This document shows, one piece after another, positions 1 to 8,068 of a stretch of DNA of 64,000 bases. The notes beneath the pieces are model-generated. The model ran no database searches and was not told the DNA's origin. It saw nothing but the letters and a program-made list of their open reading frames with translations. The DNA is taken from contig JAUZRR010000009.1 in assembly GCA_030950285.1 (NCBI GenBank), positions 1 to 64,000 of the forward strand, given 5' to 3'. Both the position numbers and the translations under genes were made by a program. This DNA is from Planctomycetota bacterium. GTDB lineage: Bacteria > Planctomycetota > Phycisphaerae > Phycisphaerales > UBA1924. How positions within the stretch are numbered: position 1 is the stretch's first letter; every line of letters starts with the position of its first letter.

Positions 1-250
1 GCGACGTTGCGCGAGATGCTCAAAGCACGCGATGACGTGATTTGCAGCGCCGTGCGCTTCGGTGCGGACACGTGCTGCGTCACATTCTGCGTCACCTTTC
101 GGCCCGTCACCTTCGACAGCACCTCATCGGGGACCGCGATCGTGTAGTGCCGTGCGCTCACGCTCAGCGTGTGCCCCAACCACTTGCACACAAGGTACGG
201 CGCGATCCCCTCGTTCATCCACTCGACCTCGCGCGAGCGGCACCAAGCAG
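1..250 (-). pseudogene. Tyrosine recombinase, C-terminal remnant
   Basis: The minus strand from about 250 to the left edge is open without a stop and carries the end of a phage-type tyrosine recombinase. It shows CRSREVEWM (box II region), then LVCKWLGHTLSVSARHY, with the WLGH histidine and the catalytic tyrosine of RHY, and then SKVTGRKV. The N-terminal DNA-binding domain and the first catalytic arginine are missing, because at about position 240 the sequence becomes the opposite-strand SRAP remnant. The tail runs off the window, so its stop is not seen. Family assignment is by motif; that it is a dead fragment of an integrated element is inferred from the truncation. Confidence 0.7.
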
Positions 251-613
251 CCGCACCTGATCCGCCTGCTCAACGATCCCATCTTCTGCTTTGCCGGGCT
301 GTGGGACTCGTGGCAGGGTGACGGGGAACCGGCCGAGTCGTTCACGATCCTGACCACCGAGCCGAACGATCTTGTCGCGACGATTCACGACCGGATGCCC
401 GTGATCGTGCGCCCGTCGGACTTCGACCGCTGCCTCGGCGAGGACGCGCCGCCCGACAGCCTGTTCGATCCCTTCCCAGCCGAAGAGATGGAAGCCTTCC
501 CGGTAAGCACGCGCGTCAACAGCCCACGCAACGACGACCCATCGCTCGTGGAACCGATCGAGCCGGGCAGCACCGACGATGACGAGCCGTCGCTGTTTGG
601 TCCGGGCATATAA
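236..613 (+). pseudogene. SRAP (YedK/HMCES-like) abasic-site protein, 5'-truncated remnant
   Basis: From about 239 the plus strand encodes GTKQPHLIRLL, FAGLWDSW, SFTILTTEPNDLVATIHDRM and PVIVRPSDFDRCL, which match the C-terminal half of SOS response-associated peptidases. Those proteins crosslink to abasic sites in single-stranded DNA through Cys2. About 125 codons are present where the family has around 220. The N-terminal part with the catalytic cysteine is gone. The open frame can be extended upstream to position 62, but that stretch is the antisense of the recombinase remnant, so it is not real protein. SRAP genes often sit near imuA-imuB-dnaE2, as the remnants here do. Confidence 0.75.
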
Positions 614-630
614 CCGAGAACGCCGCGTGT

Positions 631-1772
631 TCAGTGAAAGTCGCGCGAGTGCACCTCGGGCACGTCGGGCATCGCGTCGAGGCTCTCCAGGTGGCGGACG
701 TGGAGATGCACCACCTCGCCCTCGCGCTCGACCACGCCCCGCGCCAGCAGCATCCGGCTCAGCCGCGCAACCCGGCGGCACTTCTCGAACGTGTCGCTCC
801 AGAGGATCAGGTTCACGATCCCGGTCTCGTCCTCCAACGTGATGAACACCACGCCCGAGGCCGTCGCGGGACGCTGCCGACACAGCACCAACCCCGCAAC
901 ACACACCACCCGCTTGGGGGGACAGCGCAACTCGCTGCGGAGGTCGGACGCCGGCACAACCCCGCGCCGGCCCAACGCCTCGCGCAGAAACGACACCGGG
1001 TGCGCCTTGAGCGACAGCCCCACGGTCTCGTAGTCGTGCACAACCCGCAACGAAGACGCCGCCTCGGGGAGCGCAGCCGTGTCGTCGTCGGGGCCGCCAT
1101 GATCGGCAAACAACGGCATCTCGACATCACGAAGAGGCTTGACCATCCAGAGCGCCCGCTGACGATCGAGCCCAAGCGACGTAAACGCATCGGCGTGGGC
1201 AAGGGCGCGCAGTGTCGCCACGCGCACCCCGCTTCTGCGCCAGAGCGATTCGACCGACTCGAACACCCCATGCTCGCGCACCGCCTCAACAACCCGGTCG
1301 GCCTGCCCCCGCCCGAGCCCCTTCACCAGCCGCATCCCCAGCCGGATCGCGTCGCCCTCGAGCGTGCAATCCCACTCGCTGTCGTGGACATCGACCGCCC
1401 GGACCTCGACCCCGTGGTCCTGCGCATCGCGGACAATCTGCGCAGGGCGGTAAAAGCCCATCGGCTGAGCGTTGAGAAGCGCAGCGGCGTACTCGGCCGG
1501 GTAGTGGTGCTTGAGCCAGCACGACACGTACACCAGAATCGCAAAGCTCGCCGCATGAGACTCGGGGAACCCGTACTCGCTGAACCCCTTGATCTGCTCG
1601 AAGCACCGCTCGGCGAACTCTCGCGGGTAGCCGTTGGCGAGCATCCCGTCGATCAGCCTCTTGCCGTAACTGTGAATCGCGTTGCCCTTGCGCTTCCACG
1701 CCGCCATCGCGCGGCGGAGACCGTCAGACTCATCGGGCGTAAACCCCGCCGCGACCCTGGCAGAGAATCCCC
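631..1772 (-). pseudogene. dnaE2: Error-prone DNA polymerase DnaE2 (ImuC), 3' part
   Basis: This is the C-terminal half of an error-prone PolIII alpha: VAAGFTPDESDGLRRAM, the finger and thumb region GYPREFAERCFEQIKGFSEY and GFPESHAASFA, helix-hairpin-helix sequence around GLGRGQADRVV, and the OB-fold VCVAGLVLCRQRPAT through VVFITLEDETG. It is out of frame with the 5' part (1748-2663), and the palm segment between them, with its catalytic aspartates, is absent. The frame 631-1785 starts with a spurious ATG inside the junction. It cannot be an active polymerase. Its stop lies 18 bp from the SRAP remnant on the other strand. Confidence 0.85.
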
Positions 1773-2663
1773 CGCGAACACGCAAACCGCACGATGTCGT
1801 AACAGGTCAAAAAGTACGGCTCGTAGCCCAACTCGGCGATAAGGGCAAGCTCATAGTCCAGCGCCTTGCGGGTCAAGTCGGGCACGCCCTCGGGGTACCG
1901 CGTCGCAGCCCCCTCAGCCGCGAGCTGCGCGAGGTACGCGGTCGGGTCCATCCCCCGCGGGCACGACTCGCTCGGGTACTGGTAGCGGAGCTGGTCGAGG
2001 CTGAACGCGGTCGCCCGCTCGGCAATCTCGACAGTGCGCGCGATCGCGCCGGGACGATCGGCAAACAGCCGCGCCATCTCGCCCGGCGGCTTGAGGTGAC
2101 GCTCGGCGTTGGCGTCCAGCCTGAACCCCGCCGCATCAAGCGTGCACCCGTGACGAATACACGTCACCACATCCTGCAACGCCCGGCGGCCCGGCTCGTG
2201 GTACACCACACGGTTGGTCGCCACCAGCGGGATGCCAAGCGCCCCCCCGACAGCCGCCGCTCGATCAATCCGCTCGCGGTCGTCGCCCGAGCAGGTATGC
2301 GCCACCGCCAGCGAGAGCCGATCGTCGTTGAACACCTCGCAGAGCGTGCGCAACATCTCGATGCGCCCCGGGCTGTGAGGAGTCGGTTCCGCATCATCCA
2401 CAATGCACAGCAACCCCGCCTGGTGCTCGACCAGATCGACGAGCGACAGGTGACACTCACCCTTGGGCGCACGGCGCTTCCCCAGCGTCAGCAACCGACA
2501 CAGCCGGGCGTACGCCGCACGATCGGCCGGATACACCAGCAACGGCGGCACGTCGGTCAACACCAGTCGGCAACCGACCGCAAGCGGGATGCCCACGCTC
2601 TTGGCTGCGACGTGCGCCCGCACAACACCCGCCAGCGTGTTGGTATCAGCGATGGACGCAGCC
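1748..2663 (-). pseudogene. dnaE2: Error-prone DNA polymerase DnaE2 (ImuC), 5' part
   Basis: Minus-strand frame with the PHP-domain side of DnaE2: IADTNTLAGVVRAHVAAKS, then LLVYPADRAAYARLCRLLT, the palm-entry region ELGYEPYFLTCYDIVRFA and SRGILCQGRG, followed at once by a stop. Intact homologues continue from CQGRG into SAANS and the catalytic palm. Here it instead abuts sequence for VAAGF, about 250-300 codons downstream (my estimate). The first roughly 40 residues are also missing, because at about 2655-2663 the frame is joined to the imuA remnant. The junction at 1748-1762 reads as a short stretch that both partners could have shared, suggesting deletion between microhomologies. Confidence 0.85.
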
Positions 2664-3168
2664 CGGTGCCGTCGGCGATGACGACCGCAGCCGCCCCGCT
2701 CCGGGCCGCCAGCTCGGCAGCCCAGACCCGCTCGCGGATGCCGCCCGCATCGACAAACACCGACCCCCCCAACAACCCGCCCCCCCCGGATTTGCCCGAT
2801 GCCCCGCCCGGCGGGTTGTCCCGAATGCCCAGGGCGTGCGGATAAGGCCAGCACCGACGCCCGATCCAGAAAACCGCACCGCCAGCACCCGCACCGCCGG
2901 AGCCCGCACCCCCACCACCCGCACCCCCGGCGATCGCCCCCCGAGCCAGATCCACCAGCACCGCCATCGGCGGCACCCAACACCGATCCCCGATCCCCCC
3001 GCTCAGCAACTCATGGAGGCCGGATTGCAGCGCGAGCCCCCGACCGATCGCCCCAACGCCCCGAGGCGAGCACCCCTCGCTGCGCTCTTCCAGAGCAACA
3101 AGAAGCTGCTGAAGGCGGTCATTCGAGAACACCGAGGCAGACGCAAAATACGAGCATATACCAAACAT
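2656..3168 (-). pseudogene. imuA: ImuA (RecA/SulA-like mutasome protein), 3'-truncated remnant
   Basis: A minus-strand frame starting at ATG 3168 encodes RLQQLLVALEER, SGLHELLSGG, AVFWIGRRCWPYPHALG, GSVFVDAGGIRERVWAAELA and AAAVVIADGTGLR. These resemble planctomycete ImuA, the RecA-related partner of ImuB and DnaE2 in the SOS mutasome. After GTGLRPS the DNA switches, in another frame, to DnaE2 sequence, so the ImuA tail, all of imuB and the DnaE2 N-terminus are lost. The sequence also has a long glycine/alanine-rich insert. The start has no clear ribosome binding site. That it was imuA is inferred from these blocks and from dnaE2 next door. Confidence 0.6.
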
Positions 3169-3190
3169 ATAAACACAATATACGTTTGGC
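3148..3190. promoter_or_regulatory. AT-rich candidate operator upstream of the imuA remnant
   Basis: A sharply AT-rich patch in an otherwise very GC-rich region contains two direct copies of ATATAC (near 3154 and 3176) around CAAACATATAAACAC. It overlaps the putative imuA start at 3168. SOS mutasome cassettes are normally LexA-controlled, so this may be the relic of the operator and promoter. No known LexA consensus was matched; this is inference from composition and position. Confidence 0.3.
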
Positions 3191-3334
3191 CCGTGTTCGG
3201 TCAAGCGTTTCACGGATTTGCGAAAAAGAATCCCGGCGGCCACCCACCAAGCGGCCCCGGCACGCTGCCAAGCCCGATTTCATCGGCCCACCACAGGCGA
3301 GATTCGGCATGGATTCCGGGATCGCCCGACCGCT

Positions 3335-4405
3335 TCACGTCTCCGGCACGTGCAGCAGCATCGCCTCGCCCGACACCCCCGGGCCGAACGCCAACGCCGC
3401 GATCGGCCCCGAACCAACCCGCCCGAGCAACGCATCGATCACCCACAGCACCGTGGCCGAGGACATGTTGCCGTGCCCATCGAGCACCGCCCGCGAATCG
3501 GCAAGAGCATCGCCCGGCAGCCCGAGCCCGAGCCGGACCGCCTCGAGGATGTCCCTTCCCCCCGGGTGCACCGCCCAGCCCGAGATGTCGGCAAGCCCGA
3601 GCCCCTCGCCCGCGAGCCAGGGCTCGAGCCACTCGCGCACATGCCGGCGCAGCACCACGGGCACTCTGGGCGAGAGCCGCATCGCAAACCCGTGGTCCCC
3701 GATCGTCCAGGACATGAGATCACGGGTCTTCGGAAACACCCGGCTCCCGAACGCCCGCACGACGGGCTTGCCCGGCCGCCGACCAACGATGGCGCAAGCA
3801 GCACCGTCAGCGAATATCGCATTCGCGACCTGCTGATCCCACCGGCCCCCGATGTGGTAGTGCAGGCTGCACACCTCCGCACAGACGACCATCGCGATCG
3901 CCTCTGGGTCCGCAGCCACAAACGCGCTCCCGACGGCCAAGCCGTTGATCGCGCCGTGGCAGCCCATAAACCCGACGTGCGTGCGCGAGACCTGCGCTGA
4001 CAAGCCGAGTTGGTCGATGAGATCGTGGGTCAGACCCGGCGAGTCCGCCCCGGTGCACGAAACAGTAATGAGATGGGTCACACGCTCGGCAAGGACCTCC
4101 GACGCCGCAAGCGCGTCCCGCGAAGCGGCGCTCGCAAGAACCCCGGCAGCCTCGCGGTATCTCGCCAGGCGGGTCGCCGTGGTCGGCCCCTTGCCATCTC
4201 CAGAGACGAAGAGGTCCTCACGGTCGCCACTGTCGGTCAGCACGCTCCCACGGCGAGACACACCCGAATGGGCGTGCAGCGCGCCAAGACGCCCGGCATC
4301 TTCACCCGGGGACAGCTTCCGGGCAAGACCAAGCGACGCCTCGGCCGTCAGCTCGGTGCCGGGCGACGCGGTGCCGATCCCCAGCAGTTGGGCGCTCGAG
4401 GTCAT
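3335..4405 (-). CDS. Type III polyketide synthase (chalcone/alkylresorcinol synthase-like)
   Basis: Thiolase-fold enzyme of 356 residues that condenses malonyl-CoA units onto a CoA starter to make pyrones or resorcinols. The catalytic triad is visible: Cys149 in VGFMGCHGAING, His280 in WAVHPGG and Asn313 in GHGNMSSATV. Length is normal for bacterial type III PKSs (about 350-380). ATG 4405 is chosen because it overlaps the stop of the upstream oxidoreductase as ATGA and fits the family N-terminus (LLGIGTASPG). The longer frame to 4630 is antisense to nothing plausible and only overlaps that gene. It is the last gene of a three-gene minus-strand operon. The starter unit and product cannot be told from sequence. 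Confidence 0.9.
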   Translation of the reverse strand: MTSSAQLLGIGTASPGTELTAEASLGLARKLSPGEDAGRLGALHAHSGVSRRGSVLTDSGDREDLFVSGDGKGPTTATRLARYREAAGVLASAASRDALAASEVLAERVTHLITVSCTGADSPGLTHDLIDQLGLSAQVSRTHVGFMGCHGAINGLAVGSAFVAADPEAIAMVVCAEVCSLHYHIGGRWDQQVANAIFADGAACAIVGRRPGKPVVRAFGSRVFPKTRDLMSWTIGDHGFAMRLSPRVPVVLRRHVREWLEPWLAGEGLGLADISGWAVHPGGRDILEAVRLGLGLPGDALADSRAVLDGHGNMSSATVLWVIDALLGRVGSGPIAALAFGPGVSGEAMLLHVPET

Positions 4406-5514
4406 GCCGGACTCCAGCAAAGCCGACGGCTCAGCCAGCCCAGCGCCGGAGTCCCACGACCGGCACCCAGCACCCAGCGCACGGCCCGGGGGTGCGCAGC
4501 AAGAGTGCACGCCGCCCGGCACACCACACGCCGGGCACGCAGCAGCCGGGTGCACGCGGCTTCCCATCGTCGCGCAACATCTTCGCCCCGGGCCGCGGCC
4601 TCTGCGTGCGGCCCGATCTCCGCGGCGCACGCCATCGCCCAGCTCATCCCCTCTCCCGTGAGCGGCTGAAGATACGAAGCCGCATCACCAACGACCAGCA
4701 CGCGCCCGGATGCCACCCTCCTGCGTCTGGTCATGTTGCCCACGCCGCGGAGCTGACCCTTTGCGATCTCGGGCAGCTCCAGGTCGGACTCACCGAGCAC
4801 CCGCCGCAACGCCTCGATCGGGCCGCAGCCGCGGACGCCCGCCGGATCAAGCGCCGCAGCAAGAGACCAGCGGCCGTCACCCGACGGCGCGGTCCCGACA
4901 TACCCGCCGCGCGCGCACACCATCGTGATCGCCCCGCGTTCGGCATAGACAGGGCACGACCCCAGCAACGTGCCGACACCGATCACGCTCTGCTTCCGGA
5001 CACTCGGCGCAAACTCGGCCCGTGCAGCAAGAGCCGACCCACCCAACCCGTCCGCAACGACGATCACACCCGGCCGGAGGACCTCCTCCTCCCCGCTGCG
5101 CCCAAGACAGACCGAGTCGTCCGGCAACACCCTGGCCGTGACGCCGTCGCGGAACGCTGCCCCGTTGGCGATCGCCGCCTCGCAGATGCCCTGATCAAAC
5201 GCGGCACGCTCGACTGTGGCATACGGCTCAATCGGCAGATCATGGGCGACCCCACGCGCGATCACCCGAAGCGACTCAAGCGTGTTGCCAAGCGGCGGCA
5301 GCCACCTCGTCATACCCAGCCGCTCGAGCACCCGCACGCCCGCGGGCGCGACGCATCCGCCGCAGACCTTCCGACGGGGGAACCGGTCTCGATCGACCAG
5401 AAGTGTGCGCATGCCGCGCGAAGCGAGGGCGGTCGCACACACCCCGCCGGCAGGTCCCGCCCCGACCACCACCGCGTCGAATCGCGTTGCACAAGCCTGG
5501 TTCAATCGCGGCAC
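4402..5514 (-). CDS. FAD-dependent oxidoreductase (geranylgeranyl reductase/hydroxylase family)
   Basis: A 370-residue flavoprotein. The N-terminal Rossmann motif is VVVGAGPAGG, followed by LVDRDRFPRRKVCGGCV, the CGG sequence common in the geranylgeranyl reductase-like branch, and the second FAD motif is VLVVGDAASYLQPLTGEGM. I place the start at GTG 5514, which overlaps the end of the methyltransferase gene by 13 bp; an ATG at 5577 would overlap it much more. The stop overlaps the ATG of the polyketide synthase. The context fits a tailoring role on the type III polyketide, comparable to the PKS-methyltransferase-flavoprotein srs operon of Streptomyces phenolic lipids (known); substrate and chemistry here are inferred. 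Confidence 0.85.
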   Translation of the reverse strand: MPRLNQACATRFDAVVVGAGPAGGVCATALASRGMRTLLVDRDRFPRRKVCGGCVAPAGVRVLERLGMTRWLPPLGNTLESLRVIARGVAHDLPIEPYATVERAAFDQGICEAAIANGAAFRDGVTARVLPDDSVCLGRSGEEEVLRPGVIVVADGLGGSALAARAEFAPSVRKQSVIGVGTLLGSCPVYAERGAITMVCARGGYVGTAPSGDGRWSLAAALDPAGVRGCGPIEALRRVLGESDLELPEIAKGQLRGVGNMTRRRRVASGRVLVVGDAASYLQPLTGEGMSWAMACAAEIGPHAEAAARGEDVARRWEAACTRLLRARRVVCRAACTLAAHPRAVRWVLGAGRGTPALGWLSRRLCWSPA

Positions 5515-6194
5515 CACCGCAGCAGCATACGCCACGGCCAGCGCGTGCAGACCTCGCCGCCGCCGAGACCAGCACACCCTGCCAACTCGCCCATCTCCTG
5601 CGGCGTGTAGGCCGCCCGGACCGACTTGACCGCGTCAACATGGACGATGCGGGATCGAGTCGCAAGCCGCGATGCGCCCCACGCAACAGCCAAGCCCGCG
5701 GGATCACGGCGGAGATCGCTGACCAGCAACGTGTGGTCCGCGGCACTCGCGGCGTTCTTGAGAAATCTCGCTGCGTGCGCGGTGTCCAGGTGGTGGAGGA
5801 ACAAGCTGCATGTCACAACATCGAACCGTCGGCCGAAGGGCTCGGTCACCGCGTCATGCCGCCAGAGGTTGATGTGGATGCCCAGGCGGTCCGCACGGTC
5901 CCCGGCGTGAGTCAGCGCGGTCTCGCTGATATCGCAGGCATGAAGGTCCAGCTCCACACCCTCGCGCATGGCGCGACCGGCCAGCGCCAGCGGAACGTCC
6001 CCGGACCCCGTCGCAAGGTCAAGCACTCGAAGCCGACCACCGACCCGCTGCGCAACCTCCCGGACAGCCGGCCAGAGAATCCGATCGCTCCGCGAGAGCG
6101 CATTGAGCCTCGCCAACCCGCGGAGCGCCAGGGCGTGCGCAGCCGGATCAAGTTCCGGGTCGTCCATGAGTTCTGGGGTCAGTACACGCCGCAT
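5502..6194 (-). CDS. Class I SAM-dependent methyltransferase
   Basis: A 230-residue methyltransferase with the SAM-binding motif I VLDLATGSGDVP, an acidic post-I loop LHACDIS, and motif III-like DVVTCSLFLHHL with following hydrophobic strands. It belongs to the UbiE/Methyltransf_12 type that acts on small aromatic or quinone-like substrates. It is the first gene of the minus-strand operon with the flavoprotein and type III PKS, so O- or C-methylation of the polyketide product is the natural guess. The upstream 230 bp contains A/T tracts near 6240-6275, where a promoter is likely. The start ATG 6194 has only a distant GAGGAGA, so a slightly different start is possible. Confidence 0.85.
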   Translation of the reverse strand: MRRVLTPELMDDPELDPAAHALALRGLARLNALSRSDRILWPAVREVAQRVGGRLRVLDLATGSGDVPLALAGRAMREGVELDLHACDISETALTHAGDRADRLGIHINLWRHDAVTEPFGRRFDVVTCSLFLHHLDTAHAARFLKNAASAADHTLLVSDLRRDPAGLAVAWGASRLATRSRIVHVDAVKSVRAAYTPQEMGELAGCAGLGGGEVCTRWPWRMLLRWCRD

Positions 6195-6425
6195 TGGAAG
6201 CAGATGGTACGGATCTCCTCGGGTCGCGTCTCACACCCAAAAAGAAGAACCTTTCCGGAAAAAAACTCCCGCAACCCCGTGAGTGATTGCCCGCGCGCTC
6301 GCTCTCAACCGGAGCAGACAACACCATCCGCAACAACCCGGCAACCCCGTTCGTTCCCATCCGGTGTGTCGCCGGGCGGCGGCCGATCAACCCAACCCGG
6401 GAACCACACACCAAGGAGCATCCCG

Positions 6426-7157
6426 ATGCACACCAAGACCCACAGAACCACCCGCACCGCAACACTCACCGCCTGCCTCGTCGCGCTCGCTGCCTCGACA
6501 GCAGCCGCCGATATCTGGTCGGTCAATATGACCGTCGACAACGAGTTCGACGCCTACAAAGGCACCGTCGGCGCCACCACCGGCGCCGCTGTCGGCTCGG
6601 GCAACGACTGGACCACCACCTACAACTTCTCCGTCAGCGGCATGACCGCCAGCGACTACTTCTACGTCGCGACCGCCTCTGACCGCGCAACCGCACAAGG
6701 CTTCCTCGGCGAGTTCAACAACGTCACCCAGAGCCTCCAGTTCAACACCGGAACCAGCGCGTGGGAGGTCTTCCCCGTCGGCAAATACCTCCAGCTCATC
6801 GACGCCAGCTGGCCCGCAACGTGGCCCGCCTCGGTCATGCCCACCCAGGGCGAGGTTGACCAAGCCCTCGCCTGGGCGGTCAGCAACCCCTCGGTCTGGA
6901 TCGCCCCCGCCGAGTTCACCGACTGGGACAACCGCGCCACGGGCAACGCCACCATCTGGGGCACCCGCCCGGGCATCGACAACAGCGCCGAATGGATCTG
7001 GAACAACGCCCGAGGCACCGGCAACCCCCTCTTTGGCGGCTACAACCACGACGAGTTCCTCATCTTCCGCGTCGCGGGCGTCCCCACCCCGGGGACCGCC
7101 GGCCTCCTCGCGCTCGCCGGCCTGACCGCAATCCGCCGCCGTCGCCGCCGGGCCTGA
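6426..7157 (+). CDS. Secreted protein with PTPG-type (PEP-CTERM-like) sorting signal
   Basis: A 243-residue exported protein of unknown function. The start ATG 6426 is preceded by AAGGAG at a good distance. Residues 1-28 are a typical signal peptide with a TACLVALAASTAAAD cleavage region. The mature part is rich in Trp, Thr, Asn and Gly (WSVNMTVDNEFDAYKG, IWNNARGTGNPLFGGYN), as in surface beta proteins. The C-terminus VPTPGTAGLLALAGL plus IRRRRRR is the tripartite proline-glycine motif, hydrophobic helix and basic tail used for exosortase-type sorting, in the form common in Phycisphaerae. An ORF beginning at 5403 is only an extension through antisense sequence. It is likely exported and anchored; no enzymatic motif was seen. 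Confidence 0.85.
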   Translation: MHTKTHRTTRTATLTACLVALAASTAAADIWSVNMTVDNEFDAYKGTVGATTGAAVGSGNDWTTTYNFSVSGMTASDYFYVATASDRATAQGFLGEFNNVTQSLQFNTGTSAWEVFPVGKYLQLIDASWPATWPASVMPTQGEVDQALAWAVSNPSVWIAPAEFTDWDNRATGNATIWGTRPGIDNSAEWIWNNARGTGNPLFGGYNHDEFLIFRVAGVPTPGTAGLLALAGLTAIRRRRRRA

Positions 7158-7287
7158 CGCTCGACACCGGGCCGATGCCCTGACCACGCAACGCCTCTCT
7201 CCCCGCCCGCCGGCTGTCTCCCCGGCGGGCGGTCCTGCACGCCCGCGCACCGCCCGCCGACTCCCTACCCTTGGACACAACACCAAC

Positions 7288-7336
7288 ACACACCAGCGCC
7301 CCCACCGCCCCCAGCGCCCCCAGCGCCCCCACCGCT
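7288..7336. repeat. Low-complexity CCCCCA/CCCCCAGCG tract
   Basis: Short imperfect direct repeats of GCCCCCA(G/C) fill the spacer upstream of the TPR-YggX gene, just before its AGGAG ribosome binding site. It looks like slippage-prone simple sequence. A similar tract is translated as Ala-Pro-His repeats in gluQRS near 40268. Confidence 0.6.
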
Positions 7337-7368
7337 CGCGCGGGCGCTTCCAAAGACAGGAGTTCACC

Positions 7369-8004
7369 GTGCCCAGCCTTGACGACCGCATCGCCCAGTT
7401 CGAGAAAATGGCCCGCGAGGATCCCGACAACGACATGGCCCACTTCTCGCTCGGCGGGGCCTACACCCAGGCCGAACGCTTCGCCGATGCTGCCGACGCC
7501 TACCGCAAGTGCTTCGAGCTCAACCCCGGGTTCAGCAAGGCCTACCAGCTCGCCGGCGCAGCACTCGTCTCGGCCGGCGACACCGAGCAAGCCAAGCGCC
7601 TCCTCCTCGACGGCTACCACGTCGCCACCACCAAGGGCGACCTCATGCCCAAGAACGCCATCGCCGAACTGCTCGAATCGCTCGGCGAACCCATCCCCGA
7701 GGTCGAGACCGCCCCCGAGCCCGACCTGCCCGAAGGATCGTTCGTCTGCCAGGTCACCAGCAAAGCCGGGCACCAGATGGCAAGGCCGCCGTTCAAAGGC
7801 CCGATCGGCCAGTGGATCTACGACAACGTCTCGAACGAAACCTTCCAGGCGTGGATCCGCCAGGGCACCAAGGTCATCAACGAACTCCGCCTCGACCTCT
7901 CGAAAGATGAGGACGAAGCCGCCTACGACCGCCACATGCGCGAATACCTCGGCATCGACGATGAACTCTACGAAAAGCTGACCGGAGAGAAAGCACCGGC
8001 CTGA
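7369..8004 (+). CDS. TPR - Fe(2+)-trafficking protein (YggX-like) fusion
   Basis: A 211-residue protein starting at GTG 7369 with AGGAG ten bases upstream. Residues 10-75 form about two TPR units (DPDNDMAHFSLGGAYTQAER; DAYRKCFELNPGFSKAYQLA). After a Pro/Glu linker, residues 123-205 match YggX: a cysteine in FVCQV, then GPIGQWIYDNVSNETFQAWI, QGTKVINELRL and HMREYLGI, the family pattern of IY-N-S-ETWQ-W-INE and a final M..FL. YggX proteins (about 90 residues) protect iron-sulfur clusters and handle labile iron. The fused TPR suggests docking to a partner. The conserved Cys is retained. No iron-related neighbour is seen. Confidence 0.75.
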   Translation: MPSLDDRIAQFEKMAREDPDNDMAHFSLGGAYTQAERFADAADAYRKCFELNPGFSKAYQLAGAALVSAGDTEQAKRLLLDGYHVATTKGDLMPKNAIAELLESLGEPIPEVETAPEPDLPEGSFVCQVTSKAGHQMARPPFKGPIGQWIYDNVSNETFQAWIRQGTKVINELRLDLSKDEDEAAYDRHMREYLGIDDELYEKLTGEKAPA

Positions 8005-8068
8005 GCCGCTGATGCGCTCTTTGGTCCACCGGGCTCGTGCCGCCAGCACAATACCGCGTGCCTGACCG

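Noticed and set aside
62-235. Intact SRAP protein from position 62
   Set aside because: The first 58 codons are antisense to a recombinase and lack the conserved N-terminal Cys region; only the part from about 239 is SRAP.
5403-6425. N-terminal extension of the secreted protein at 6426
   Set aside because: It is antisense to the methyltransferase and oxidoreductase; a ribosome site and signal peptide begin at 6426.
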